A DNA stretch of 37,229 nt, taken from the NCBI RefSeq assembly GCF_002836945.1, contig NZ_NIJM01000043.1, forward strand, positions 1 to 37,229, in the 5' to 3' direction. Below the pieces are notes generated by a model. That model was not told the DNA's origin. It ran no database searches and saw only the letters and a program-made list of their open reading frames with translations. A program made the position numbers and the translations under genes. Of this stretch, positions 1 through 8,922 are shown in pieces. The stretch's first letter is position 1. Each line of letters starts with the position of its first letter. The DNA comes from Shewanella chilikensis (lineage in GTDB: Bacteria; Pseudomonadota; Gammaproteobacteria; Enterobacterales; Shewanellaceae).

Positions 1-38
1 GTCTGCGAGGAGACTTGTCCATCCTCTTTATAGACAAA

Positions 39-65
39 CGCCCTAAGCCAAATCGACCTAGGGCG
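39..65 (-). terminator. possible weak terminator hairpin
   Basis: CGCCCTA (39-45) and TAGGGCG (59-65) form a 7-bp stem. Read on the minus strand it is followed by TTTGTC, a poor U-tract. It lies 33 bases past the stop of the doubtful minus-strand ORF at 98-313, so it could end that transcript, or it could belong to a gene left of the window. Weak evidence. Confidence 0.3.
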
Positions 66-97
66 GTAAAAATATCAAAGACCCGATACCCTGTTAA

Positions 98-313
98 TCA
101 CAAGGCAGCCCCGCTTAAGTGAACTACGTTGCCATCCAGCAGAGCCTTGTATCTGAGTGAAGACCTTTTACCGGCTCGAATCTTATTCCAGCGTCCTTCT
201 TTACTTGTCCAAGCTACATAATGAGCCAGTATGAAGTCTTCAGTCTGGCCTATTTTCACTCTTTGCCCATAAAGCCAAACGCTATAATGAACACCACTGG
301 CAAAAAACATCAC
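98..313 (-). CDS. doubtful small hypothetical protein (71 aa)
   Basis: An open frame of 71 codons on the minus strand, starting GTG-ATG and ending in TGA. I do not recognise the product. It is basic, contains tryptophans and no membrane segment, and has no visible ribosome-binding site. Points in favour are that it is the only sizeable frame in the first 450 bases and that a weak hairpin follows its stop on the same strand. It diverges from the efflux operon, a position where a local regulator is often found, but I see no helix-turn-helix. It may be a remnant or chance frame. Confidence 0.25.
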   Translation of the reverse strand: MMFFASGVHYSVWLYGQRVKIGQTEDFILAHYVAWTSKEGRWNKIRAGKRSSLRYKALLDGNVVHLSGAAL

Positions 314-397
314 AAAATAAACTTTTTCGCTACATTGGCATCAAACACCGCAATAGGGCAAACACAAAAATACCATTACCAATTGTTTTAAAAGGAA

Positions 398-430
398 ATT
401 TAAAACTGGCACCAGTTTTGCTTTATCGCA
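398..430 (+). promoter_or_regulatory. sigma-54-like -24/-12 element overlapping a perfect palindrome
   Basis: TGGCACCAGTTTTGCTT starts at 407 and fits the -24/-12 consensus (TGGCACG-N4-TTGCT), with GG at 408-409 and GC at 420-421 separated by exactly ten bases. The predicted start would be near 433, leaving a 5' UTR of about 24 bases that still holds the AAGGA ribosome-binding site of the adaptor gene. The same bases form an uninterrupted palindrome, AAAACTGG-CA-CCAGTTTT (402-419), typical of a dimeric repressor operator. Both readings are visible in the sequence and I cannot decide between them. No convincing sigma-70 promoter was found nearby. Confidence 0.5.
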
Positions 431-456
431 ACAAAGATCAAGATAAGGACTTTCAC

Positions 457-1512
457 ATGAAGCGTAACCTCACCTACACCCTGAGCACGGTTTTGCTGCT
501 TGGGTCTCTGGCCAGCGGCTGCAGTGAACAGCAGCAGGAAGAAGAACAACAAGCCTTTGCCATTCCGGTCGAGACCAGCATAGTCACTCAAGGCCAGGTT
601 TCCTCCTTCTACGCCACCACAGCCACACTGGAAGCGCCACAAGAAGCCCATGTGGTCAGCCGTATTGCCGGGCTGATAGAAACTCTGCAAGTCGAGGAAG
701 GTGACAGAGTCAGCAAGGGACAGTTGCTGGCGGTGATAGACTCCCGTCGCCAACGTTATGAACTGGATAAGGCCGAAGCCGAGGTGCAAATCATCGAGCA
801 GGAGCTCAACCGGCTGAAGAAAATGAATAATCGTGAGTTTGTCAGTGCCGATGCCATGGCCAAACTGGAATTCAACCTGCAAGCCGCCAAGGCGCGTCGG
901 GATTTGGCCAAACTGCAGGTGGAAGAAAGCCAAATCCGCTCTCCCATAGATGGCGTCGTCGCCAAACGTTTTGTCAAACAGGGCAATATGGCCAAGGAGT
1001 TTGAAGAGCTGTTCTACCTGGTCAATCAGGATGAGCTCTACGGCATAGTCAATCTGCCGGAGCAGCAACTGAGCAGTTTGCGCATAGGTCAGGAAGCCGA
1101 AGTCATCAGTTCCCGCCAGCAGCAAGTGGCGGCCAAGGTGCTCAGAATAAGCCCTGTGGTGGAAGCTACCAGCGGTACTTTCAAGGTAACCCTTTCGATC
1201 CCCAATCAGGATGCCAGTCTCAAGGCCGGGATGTTTACCCGGGTGGAACTCAGATACGACACCCACGACAATGTGATAGTGGTGCCCTATAACGCCGTCA
1301 TCAATCAGGATGATCGCAAGGCGCTCTATGTTATCGAAGAGGGCAAGGCGCAGCGCCGCGAGGTCAAACTGGGTTACCGCCAGGACGATAAAGTGGAAAT
1401 CATTGAGGGCATAAGTCCGGGTGAACAGGTGGTGGTTCGCGGTCAACACAATCTCAAGGATCAATCATTGGTGGAAGTGATAGCTCCGCTGGATCTGGCC
1501 AAGGCCAACTAA
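457..1512 (+). CDS. RND efflux periplasmic adaptor lipoprotein (membrane fusion protein)
   Basis: This 351-residue protein is the adaptor that links an inner-membrane RND pump to an outer-membrane channel. The N-terminus has a short hydrophobic stretch ending in LASGC, a lipobox, so Cys-23 or thereabouts is probably lipidated. Next come the biotinyl-lipoyl-like half motif (GDRVSKGQLLAVID), a coiled-coil hairpin rich in Glu, Lys and Leu, the second lipoyl half (RSPIDGVVAKRFVKQGN), and beta-barrel and membrane-proximal domains (GEQVVVRGQHNLKDQ). An in-frame ATG at 418 is possible, but the ATG at 457 has AAGGA seven bases upstream and begins a proper signal peptide, so I chose it. It is first in a three-gene operon with two permeases. 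The substrate cannot be told from sequence. Confidence 0.93.
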   Translation: MKRNLTYTLSTVLLLGSLASGCSEQQQEEEQQAFAIPVETSIVTQGQVSSFYATTATLEAPQEAHVVSRIAGLIETLQVEEGDRVSKGQLLAVIDSRRQRYELDKAEAEVQIIEQELNRLKKMNNREFVSADAMAKLEFNLQAAKARRDLAKLQVEESQIRSPIDGVVAKRFVKQGNMAKEFEELFYLVNQDELYGIVNLPEQQLSSLRIGQEAEVISSRQQQVAAKVLRISPVVEATSGTFKVTLSIPNQDASLKAGMFTRVELRYDTHDNVIVVPYNAVINQDDRKALYVIEEGKAQRREVKLGYRQDDKVEIIEGISPGEQVVVRGQHNLKDQSLVEVIAPLDLAKAN

Positions 1513-1533
1513 CTGTCACAAGGACCACCTCTT

Positions 1534-4500
1534 ATGTCTATTATTACCACTTCGGTCAAGCGTCCGGTGACCGTCTGGATGTTTATGCTGGCCGTTATCC
1601 TGTTCGGCATGGTGGGTTTCTCCCGTCTGGCGGTAAAGCTGTTGCCTGACTTGAGCTACCCCACACTCACCATACGCACCCTGTACGAGGGCGCGGCACC
1701 CGTGGAGGTGGAGCAGCTTATCTCCAAACCTATCGAGGAAGCGGTCGGTATTGTTAAAGGCTTGAGGCAGATAAGTTCGATTTCCCGCTCCGGTATGTCC
1801 GATGTAGTGCTCGAATTTGAATGGGGCACAGAGATGGATATGGCCAGTCTCGATGTGCGGGAAAAACTCGACACCATAGAGCTGCCGCTGGATGTAAAAA
1901 AGCCTTTGTTGCTGCGCTTTAATCCCAATCTCGATCCCATCATGCGCCTGGCACTGCCAGCCCCCAAAGCCACAGAAGCCGAGCTCAAGCGCCTGCGGAC
2001 TTATGCCGAAGAGGAGCTTAAGCGGGATCTCGAGTCACTTTCCGGAGTCGCTGCCGTGCGCCTTTCCGGCGGACTGGAGCAGGAAGTGCATATTCTGCTC
2101 AATCAAGAGAAACTGGCGCAGCTGGATCTCAGCAGCGAAGCCATTCGCAACCGTATCAGTGAAGAAAACGTCAACCTTTCTGCCGGTAAGGTGATCCAGG
2201 GCGACCGCGAATATCTGGTGCGCACCGTTAACCAGTTCCACTCCCTCGATGAGCTGGCCAATGTGATTGTCTATCAAAAGGGCAATACCCTGGTACGTCT
2301 TGGCGAAATAGCCGAGGTCACGGATGCCTTTAAAGAGCGCAGCGATATCACCCGCATCGGCGGCAAGGAGTCCATTGAGCTCGCCATCTATAAGGAGGGC
2401 GATGCCAATACGGTAGCCGTAGCCAATAAACTCAAGAGCCAGTTGCAACAGATGCGCTCTGAGGCCAAAGACAGCGCCACGCCAGTGCCCGAGATAATTT
2501 ACGATCAGTCGGAGTTTATCGAAAGCGCCGTCAGTGAAGTGACTTCATCAGCCCTCATCGGCAGTCTGCTCGCGATGCTGGTGATCTACCTGTTCCTTCG
2601 AGACATCATCCCTACCCTTATCATCTCCATCTCTATCCCCTTCTCTGTGATAGCCACCTTTAACATGATGTATTTTGCCGATATCAGTCTTAACATCATG
2701 TCGCTCGGCGGTATCGCGCTGGCGGTGGGGTTGTTGGTGGACAATGCCATCGTGGTGCTGGAAAACATCGACAGGTGCAAGGCCCAGGGGATGGATCGCC
2801 GCCAGGCCGCTATCACAGGAACCAAAGAGGTGGCCGGGGCGATTTTTGCCTCTACCCTGACCACGCTGGCGGTATTTGTGCCCTTGGTATTTGTCGACGG
2901 CATTGCCGGAGCCCTGTTTGCCGATCAGGCCATGACCGTTACTTTCGCCCTGCTGGCCTCTTTGCTGGTTGCCCTCACCTCGATTCCTATGCTGGCTTCC
3001 CGCGAAGGCTTCACAATGTTGCCGGAACTGGTCAAGCGGGACAAACCGCAGCCACCGGCGGGTAAGCTTGGCAAGCTCAAGCATTACAGCGCCACTGTGT
3101 TTACCTTCCCTTTCCTGTTGCTGCTCAGCTATCTGCCAAGATTGCTGCTGACGCTGGTGTTAATCGTCACCCGGCTGCTGGTGTGGCTGGTATCCCTGGT
3201 GATGAAGCCACTGTCCAGACTGTTTAACCTTTGCTACGGCTGGCTGGCCGATGGCTATCGGCCGCTGCTGAACCTGGCGCTCAAGTTCCGTGGCATCACT
3301 CTGGCGCTGGCCATTGCGGTCACCGCCATCTCTGGCGTCTTGATGAGCCGCCTGGGAATGGAGCTGATCCCACCGATGAATCAAGGCGAATTCTATGTGG
3401 AAATCCTGCTGCCTCCCGGCAGTGAGGTGAGCCAAACCGATGCCGTATTGCAGCGTCTGGCGCTGGCTATCAAAGACAGAAAGGAAGTGAAACACGCATA
3501 CAGCCAGGCCGGCAGCGGTGGTCTCATGACCTCGGATACCCGGCGCGGCGGCGAAAACTGGGGGCGTCTGCAGGTGGTGCTGGCCGATCACCGCGCGTTT
3601 GACCAAGTTGCCGCCAAACTGCGCAGCACTTTGCGCACTATTCCCGAGCTGGAAGCGCAGATCCAATATCCCGAGCTGTTCAGCTTCAAGACTCCGCTGG
3701 AGATAGAGTTGTCCGGCTATGAACTGGAACAGTTGAAAACCTCGGCCGCTTCACTGGTTAAGGCGCTGGAGGGCGATCCCCGCTTTGTCGATGTCAGCAG
3801 CAGCCTGCGTGACGGTCAGCCGGAGCTGAGTATCCGTTTTGATCACGCCAGAATGGCCGCCCTTGGCCTGGATGCACCAACCGTGGCCACCAGCATAGCC
3901 CAGCGGGTTGGCGGTACCGTAGCCAGCAAATACACTCTCAGGGAGCGCAAGATAGATATTCTGGTGCGCAGCGAGTTGGATGAACGCAATCAGATAAGCG
4001 ATATCGATGCCATGCTGATCAACCCATCCAGCCCCCAGCCCATCCCCTTGAGCGCCGTGGCCGATGTCTCGTTGACTCTGGGACCTTCGGCAATCAATCG
4101 CATCAGCCAGCAGCGGGTAGCCATAGTGTCGGCCAATCTGGCCTATGGCGATCTCAATCAGGCGGTGACCAGTGCCAAACGCATTCTCAGCCAACTGACG
4201 CTGCCCGCCTCGGTGCAAAGCCGATTCGGCGGTCAGAATGAAGAGATGGAGCATTCGTTCCAGTCGTTGAAGATAGCGCTGATCTTGGCGGTATTCCTGG
4301 TTTATCTGGTGATGGCCAGTCAGTTTGAGTCATTGCTGCACCCCTTGCTTATCCTGATGGCTGTACCTATGGCACTGAGCGGCAGTATCTACGGCCTGGC
4401 GATAACCGGCACCCAGTTGTCTGTCATCGTCTTTATCGGCCTTATCATGCTCGCCGGGATAGTGGTCAATAACGCCATAGTACTGGTGGACAGGATCAAT

Positions 4501-4782
4501 CAGCTCAGGCAAAGCGGCAAACAACGTCTCGACGCCATCAAGCAAGCGGCAGCATCGCGTTTAAGACCCATACTGATGACCACACTGACCACCAATCTGG
4601 GGCTGCTGCCCATGGCAATAGGCTTGGGAGACGGCAGTGAAGTGCGTGCCCCCATGGCGATCACTGTCATTTTCGGCCTCAGCCTATCGACTCTGCTGAC
4701 TCTGGTGGTTATTCCTGTGCTCTATGCCCTGTTCGACCGCAAACAGTACGCCGAGCCGGCCACCATGGGAGAAGGCGCATGA
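1534..4782 (+). CDS. RND family efflux permease (first of two)
   Basis: This 1082-residue inner-membrane proton-driven transporter belongs to the AcrB/AcrD/AcrF superfamily (HAE type). It opens with the usual TM1 signature (SVKRPVTVWMFMLAVILFG) and has two repeats of a TM helix, a large porter loop and a TM bundle. The TM4 proton-relay pair is Asp403-Asn404 (GLLVDNAIVVLEN), where AcrB has Asp-Asp; TM10 carries GIVVNNAIVLVD. Between the two halves, after TM6, there is an unusually long hydrophobic insert (about residues 520-580), which explains the length above the usual 1030-1050. An AAGGA lies upstream of the ATG. The last base pairs overlap the next permease gene (ATGA), so the two are probably translationally coupled. 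Confidence 0.93.
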   Translation: MSIITTSVKRPVTVWMFMLAVILFGMVGFSRLAVKLLPDLSYPTLTIRTLYEGAAPVEVEQLISKPIEEAVGIVKGLRQISSISRSGMSDVVLEFEWGTEMDMASLDVREKLDTIELPLDVKKPLLLRFNPNLDPIMRLALPAPKATEAELKRLRTYAEEELKRDLESLSGVAAVRLSGGLEQEVHILLNQEKLAQLDLSSEAIRNRISEENVNLSAGKVIQGDREYLVRTVNQFHSLDELANVIVYQKGNTLVRLGEIAEVTDAFKERSDITRIGGKESIELAIYKEGDANTVAVANKLKSQLQQMRSEAKDSATPVPEIIYDQSEFIESAVSEVTSSALIGSLLAMLVIYLFLRDIIPTLIISISIPFSVIATFNMMYFADISLNIMSLGGIALAVGLLVDNAIVVLENIDRCKAQGMDRRQAAITGTKEVAGAIFASTLTTLAVFVPLVFVDGIAGALFADQAMTVTFALLASLLVALTSIPMLASREGFTMLPELVKRDKPQPPAGKLGKLKHYSATVFTFPFLLLLSYLPRLLLTLVLIVTRLLVWLVSLVMKPLSRLFNLCYGWLADGYRPLLNLALKFRGITLALAIAVTAISGVLMSRLGMELIPPMNQGEFYVEILLPPGSEVSQTDAVLQRLALAIKDRKEVKHAYSQAGSGGLMTSDTRRGGENWGRLQVVLADHRAFDQVAAKLRSTLRTIPELEAQIQYPELFSFKTPLEIELSGYELEQLKTSAASLVKALEGDPRFVDVSSSLRDGQPELSIRFDHARMAALGLDAPTVATSIAQRVGGTVASKYTLRERKIDILVRSELDERNQISDIDAMLINPSSPQPIPLSAVADVSLTLGPSAINRISQQRVAIVSANLAYGDLNQAVTSAKRILSQLTLPASVQSRFGGQNEEMEHSFQSLKIALILAVFLVYLVMASQFESLLHPLLILMAVPMALSGSIYGLAITGTQLSVIVFIGLIMLAGIVVNNAIVLVDRINQLRQSGKQRLDAIKQAAASRLRPILMTTLTTNLGLLPMAIGLGDGSEVRAPMAITVIFGLSLSTLLTLVVIPVLYALFDRKQYAEPATMGEGA

Positions 4783-7700
4783 ATCTGACCAAACTGGCAC
4801 TCAAGCGCCCGGTGACCACCAGCATGTTCTTTGTGGCCATTCTGCTCTTTGGTCTGGCCGCCAGCCGCTTGCTGCCGCTGGAGATGTTCCCCGGAATAGA
4901 GATACCGCGGATCTTTATCCAGGTGCCTTACAAAGGCTCCTCTCCGGCGGAAGTGGAACGCGACATCACCAATGTCCTGGAAGAGTCACTCGCCACCATG
5001 GGTGGACTCGATGAGCTGCGCTCACGTTCCAGCCAGGATGGCAGCGAGATAGAAGTGAGAATGAAGTGGGGTGAAAACGTCGCCGCCCGCAGCCTGGAAG
5101 CGCGGGAAAAGGTGGATGCGGTGCGCCATCTGCTGCCAACCGATGTGGAGCGGGTGTTTATCATGCAGTTCTCCACTGCCGACATGCCTATGCTGAATAT
5201 CAGGATCTCCAGTGAGCGGGAACTCTCCGGCGCCTTCGATCTGCTGGAAAAACAGCTCAAACGGCCACTGGAGCGGGTGGAAGGTGTCTCCAAGGTCACC
5301 CTCTATGGTGTGGAGCAAAAACAGATAGAGATACGTCTCGATGCCCAGCGCCTGGCCGCCAGTGGCATGAGTGTTCCCGCCATTCACAAGCGTCTGGCGG
5401 CAGAAAACTTTGTGATAAGCGGCGGCAACCTGAGGGACAACGGCCGGGTCTATCAGGTGTCGCCCAAGGGCGAGTTCCGTAATCTCGAAGAGATCAAGGC
5501 GCTGGTATTGCTGCCGGGTTTGACCCTGGGCGATATCAGCGAAGTCAATTTCGCCCTGCCTGAAGCCACCGAGGGCCGCCATCTGGATAAGAAATATGCC
5601 GTCGGCCTGGATGTGTTCAAGGAATCCGGCGCCAATCTGGTGGAGGTTTCGACTAGGGTGCTTAAAGTGATTGAGGCCGCCAGAGAGGACAAGCAATTTC
5701 AGGGGATCAAGCTGTTTATCATGGAAGATCAGGCCCACGGAGTGAAATCGTCGCTCAAGGACTTGTTGATGTCCGGTCTGCTGGGCGCCCTGCTCTCCTT
5801 TGCCGTGCTGTATCTGTTCCTGCGCAACCTGCGCATGACCCTGGTGGTGGTTTCCTCCGTGCCCATCTCCATCTGTATGACATTGGCCGGCATGTACTTT
5901 CTCGGCTACAGCCTCAATATTCTCTCTATGATGGGGCTGCTGCTGGCGATAGGTATGCTGATTGATAATGCCGTGGTGGTCACAGAGAGTGTGTTGCAGG
6001 AGCAGCAACATGGCGCTGTCGATAACAATACAGATGACAACTCCAACAACACTGGCGATCGGGCAATCCTCAACGGGGTCGACAAGGTGGCGCTGGCGGT
6101 GCTGGCCGGCACCCTGACCACGGCGATAGTGTTCCTGCCGAATATTTTCGGGGTCAAAGTGGAGCTGACTATCTTCCTCGAACATGTTGCCATCGCCATC
6201 TGCATTTCGCTGGCGGCCTCGCTGTTGGTGGCCAAGACGCTGATCCCCTTGATGCTGTCAAAACTGCAACTCAGGTTTGAGCGGGTCGAGAAAGAATCGC
6301 GGCTGCAGAAGTCTTACCACACCAGTCTCAACTGGATACTGCAGCACCCGAAAATCGCTACTTGCCTGGCACTGCTGATGTTACTGTCAACCGCCCTGCC
6401 GCTGTCGCTGGTGAAACAGGATAGTCAGGACAGCCAAAGCAAGGAGCGCTTCTACATCAACTACCAGTTGGAAGGACGTCACAGCCTGGCGGTCACCGAG
6501 GCCATGGTCAGCCAGATGGAGGACTACCTCTATGCCCATAAGGAAGAGTTCCACATAGATGCCGTCTACAGCTATTACTCTCCAGAGGATGCCTCTTCCA
6601 CCATACTGCTGAAGCCGGATCTGGAAGAAGATGTCGCCGAGCTGAAAAAGCGGATCCGCGAAGGATTTCCCAAGTTCTCCATTGCCAAGCCTCAGTTTGG
6701 CTGGGGCAGCGATGAGTCCGGCGTCAGAGTCACACTGACCGGACGCTCCACCTCAGAGCTTATTCGCCTCAGTGAACAGGTGATCCCTTTGCTCTCCAAC
6801 ATAGAGGGCCTGCATGATGTGCGCTCTGAGCTCAACGGTGCCCAGCAGGAGGTGATAGTACAGATAGACAGAGAGCTGGCCGCCCGCCTGGGACTGAGCA
6901 TCAAGGATATTGCCGGCAGTATCTCCCTGGCACTGCGGGGCGCGGCACTGCGTTCATTTCGCCACGATCCCAGTGGTGAGCTCAGAATCGAACTGGCCTT
7001 TGAACGCGACTGGCGTCAGTCGCTGGAGCGGCTAAAACAATTGCCCATAGTGCGGCAGGACAACAAGGTCTATTCGCTCGAGAGTCTGGCCAAGGTGGAA
7101 ATTGTCCCCAGATTCGATGTCATTCGTCACTATGATCGCCAGACGGCACTTTCCATAGGCGCTAACCTTGAAGATCTCAGTATGGAAGAGGCGCAGAAAC
7201 AGATCATGGCGGCGCTCAAGCATGTCAACTTCCCCCATGGTTATGACTACTCACTCAGAGGCGGCTTTCAACGTCAGGACGAGGAAGAGTCAGTCATGCT
7301 GATCAACATGGTGTTGGCGATTGCCATGATCTATATAGTGATGGCGGCTTTGTTTGAGTCGCTGCTGCTGCCGAGCGCCATCATTACCAGCATACTCTTC
7401 TCCATCACTGGGGTATTCTGGGCCCTGTGGCTGAGTGGCACGCCTATGTCCGTGATGGCCATGATAGGCATACTGATCCTGATGGGGATAGTGGTCAACA
7501 ACGGCATAGTGCTGGTGGATCAAATCAATCAGATGACGCCACCACTGGAGCAGTTGTCTGAGGTCATCGCCTCTGTCTGTGTCACCCGCTTGCGGCCGGT
7601 ATTGATGACGGTTGGGACCACAGTTCTGGGCCTGCTTCCTCTGGCGCTGGGAGACACCCAGATAGGCGGCGGTGGCCCGCCATACTCACCTATGGCGATT

Positions 7701-7850
7701 GCCATCATAGGCGGCTTGAGTTTCTCCACCCTGACCAGCCTCTATTTGGTGCCCCTGTGTTACCAGGCCTTCTTCCGCCTGCGTCATAATGCGGCCATCA
7801 GGCTCGGGCAATCGCTTAAACTCAGTCAGCGCCTGCTGCCCTGGACCTGA
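4779..7850 (+). CDS. RND family efflux permease (second of two)
   Basis: A 1023-residue RND transporter, clearly related to but distinct from the permease before it, with the same TM1 signature (ALKRPVTTSMFFVAILLFG). The TM4 relay pair is Asp396-Asn397 (GMLIDNAVVVTES) and TM10 has GIVVNNGIVLVDQ. Just after TM4, residues about 410-427 form an Asn/Asp/Thr-rich low-complexity insertion (6008-6061) where most RND pumps have a short loop. The gene overlaps the first permease by four bases. One adaptor with two permeases recalls MdtBC-type heteromeric pumps, so a mixed trimer is possible; that is inference. No TolC-like gene follows, so the channel must be encoded elsewhere. Confidence 0.92.
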   Translation: MNLTKLALKRPVTTSMFFVAILLFGLAASRLLPLEMFPGIEIPRIFIQVPYKGSSPAEVERDITNVLEESLATMGGLDELRSRSSQDGSEIEVRMKWGENVAARSLEAREKVDAVRHLLPTDVERVFIMQFSTADMPMLNIRISSERELSGAFDLLEKQLKRPLERVEGVSKVTLYGVEQKQIEIRLDAQRLAASGMSVPAIHKRLAAENFVISGGNLRDNGRVYQVSPKGEFRNLEEIKALVLLPGLTLGDISEVNFALPEATEGRHLDKKYAVGLDVFKESGANLVEVSTRVLKVIEAAREDKQFQGIKLFIMEDQAHGVKSSLKDLLMSGLLGALLSFAVLYLFLRNLRMTLVVVSSVPISICMTLAGMYFLGYSLNILSMMGLLLAIGMLIDNAVVVTESVLQEQQHGAVDNNTDDNSNNTGDRAILNGVDKVALAVLAGTLTTAIVFLPNIFGVKVELTIFLEHVAIAICISLAASLLVAKTLIPLMLSKLQLRFERVEKESRLQKSYHTSLNWILQHPKIATCLALLMLLSTALPLSLVKQDSQDSQSKERFYINYQLEGRHSLAVTEAMVSQMEDYLYAHKEEFHIDAVYSYYSPEDASSTILLKPDLEEDVAELKKRIREGFPKFSIAKPQFGWGSDESGVRVTLTGRSTSELIRLSEQVIPLLSNIEGLHDVRSELNGAQQEVIVQIDRELAARLGLSIKDIAGSISLALRGAALRSFRHDPSGELRIELAFERDWRQSLERLKQLPIVRQDNKVYSLESLAKVEIVPRFDVIRHYDRQTALSIGANLEDLSMEEAQKQIMAALKHVNFPHGYDYSLRGGFQRQDEEESVMLINMVLAIAMIYIVMAALFESLLLPSAIITSILFSITGVFWALWLSGTPMSVMAMIGILILMGIVVNNGIVLVDQINQMTPPLEQLSEVIASVCVTRLRPVLMTVGTTVLGLLPLALGDTQIGGGGPPYSPMAIAIIGGLSFSTLTSLYLVPLCYQAFFRLRHNAAIRLGQSLKLSQRLLPWT

Positions 7851-7873
7851 GCTGAAAACACCGCAGAACAGAT

Positions 7874-7899
7874 AAAAAAGCTGCCATTGCAGCTTTTTT
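7874..7899 (+). terminator. rho-independent terminator of the efflux operon
   Basis: AAAAAAGCTGC and GCAGCTTTTTT pair perfectly over 11 bp around the loop CATT, with T residues in the 3' arm. It sits 24 bases after the stop of the second permease and works equally well in both directions. Confidence 0.9.
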
Positions 7900-7900
7900 A

Positions 7901-7929
7901 TTGCCCGGACATCAATAGCGAACTAGCTT
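7901..7929 (+). promoter_or_regulatory. possible sigma-70 promoter for the MBL-fold gene
   Basis: TTGCCC (7901-7906) and TAGCTT (7924-7929) are separated by 17 bases, just behind the efflux terminator and about 30 bases before the next start codon. Both boxes are only partial matches, so this is a weak prediction. Confidence 0.25.
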
Positions 7930-7959
7930 TATCCCAGCACTCAACTATTTGGAGTTCCC

Positions 7960-8859
7960 ATGCCATTTTTGCGTAAACGCTTTACATCACTCGTGCTGTT
8001 TACACTTGTCAGCTTGGCTGCCGCGGCGGAAAATAATTCCTATGCCGAGAATCCCTATGCCGAGGTCAAGATAACCACTCATGAACTGCTGCCAGGTCGC
8101 TATATGTTAACAGGCGCCGGCGGCAACATAGGTGTCAGCGCCGGGGAGGATGGACTGCTTATCATAGATGACCAGTTTGCGCCGCTGGCAGAGAAGATTT
8201 CTGCGGCATTACAGGGTCTCAAGCCGGGCCATCCGGCTTTTGTCATCAATACCCATTTTCACGGCGATCATACCGGGGGCAATCTGTACTTTGGCCAAAA
8301 CGCCAACATTCTTGCCCACGAGAATGTGCTCAAGCGGTTGAGTGAGAAGGAACCCCAAAAGAAGGCGCTACCTGTTATCACCTATGACAAGGGACTGAAA
8401 ATTCACTTCAACAACCAGGTGTTGGAACTTATTCATCTGGGCCCAGGGCATACGGATGGTGACACCCTGGTGCTGTGGCAGGATCGCAAACTGGTACATA
8501 TGGGCGATCTCTTCTTTAAAGACAGATTTCCCTTTATCGATCTCGACCACGGCGGCTCAGTCATCGGCTACAGAGACAATGTCGCGGCCGTGCTTGAACT
8601 CATAGAACAGGATACCTTGGTTATTCCAGGTCATGGTGAACTGGCCAACAAGGCCGATCTCCTGAGGTTCAAACATATGCTGGATGACTGCATCAATTGG
8701 ATGAAAGAGGGCAAGCAGCGCGGCATGTCTCTCGAGCAGATGCAGGCCACAGAACTACCCCAAGCATGGCGGGAATGGGGCTGGCAGTTCATCCCAAAGG
8801 AGCGCTGGGTCAAGACCCTATATTCAGGGATTGCAGACGACCAAAACCCTGTCCGGTAA
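7960..8859 (+). CDS. periplasmic metallo-beta-lactamase-fold hydrolase
   Basis: A 299-residue protein of the metallo-beta-lactamase superfamily. The first 23 residues are a Sec signal peptide (basic start, hydrophobic core, AAAA cleavage region), so it acts in the periplasm. The zinc-binding set is complete: H99-x-H101-x-D103-H104 (THFHGDHTGG), His164 (GPGHTDGD), Asp183 (MGDLF) and His225 (IPGHGE). This pattern is that of the general MBL-fold hydrolases rather than a proven antibiotic-hydrolysing enzyme; the substrate is unknown. GGAG lies upstream of the ATG. It is followed 63 bases later on the same strand by the sigma-54 activator gene, and they may be cotranscribed. Confidence 0.88.
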   Translation: MPFLRKRFTSLVLFTLVSLAAAAENNSYAENPYAEVKITTHELLPGRYMLTGAGGNIGVSAGEDGLLIIDDQFAPLAEKISAALQGLKPGHPAFVINTHFHGDHTGGNLYFGQNANILAHENVLKRLSEKEPQKKALPVITYDKGLKIHFNNQVLELIHLGPGHTDGDTLVLWQDRKLVHMGDLFFKDRFPFIDLDHGGSVIGYRDNVAAVLELIEQDTLVIPGHGELANKADLLRFKHMLDDCINWMKEGKQRGMSLEQMQATELPQAWREWGWQFIPKERWVKTLYSGIADDQNPVR

Positions 8860-8922
8860 CTTGAGGCTCTTCCCTGAGCTGACTAAACTTAAAGTCTGAT
8901 ACGCCCAGGGATCTGAACGCTC

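Noticed and set aside
400..1464. Long minus-strand open frame opposite the adaptor gene
   Set aside because: It is a frame shadow of the adaptor: its codons are the complement of a gene with clear family motifs, signal peptide and ribosome-binding site.
7960..8859. Antibiotic-hydrolysing metallo-beta-lactamase
   Set aside because: The zinc ligands are shared by the whole superfamily, and nothing specific to B1-B3 lactamases was seen beyond them.
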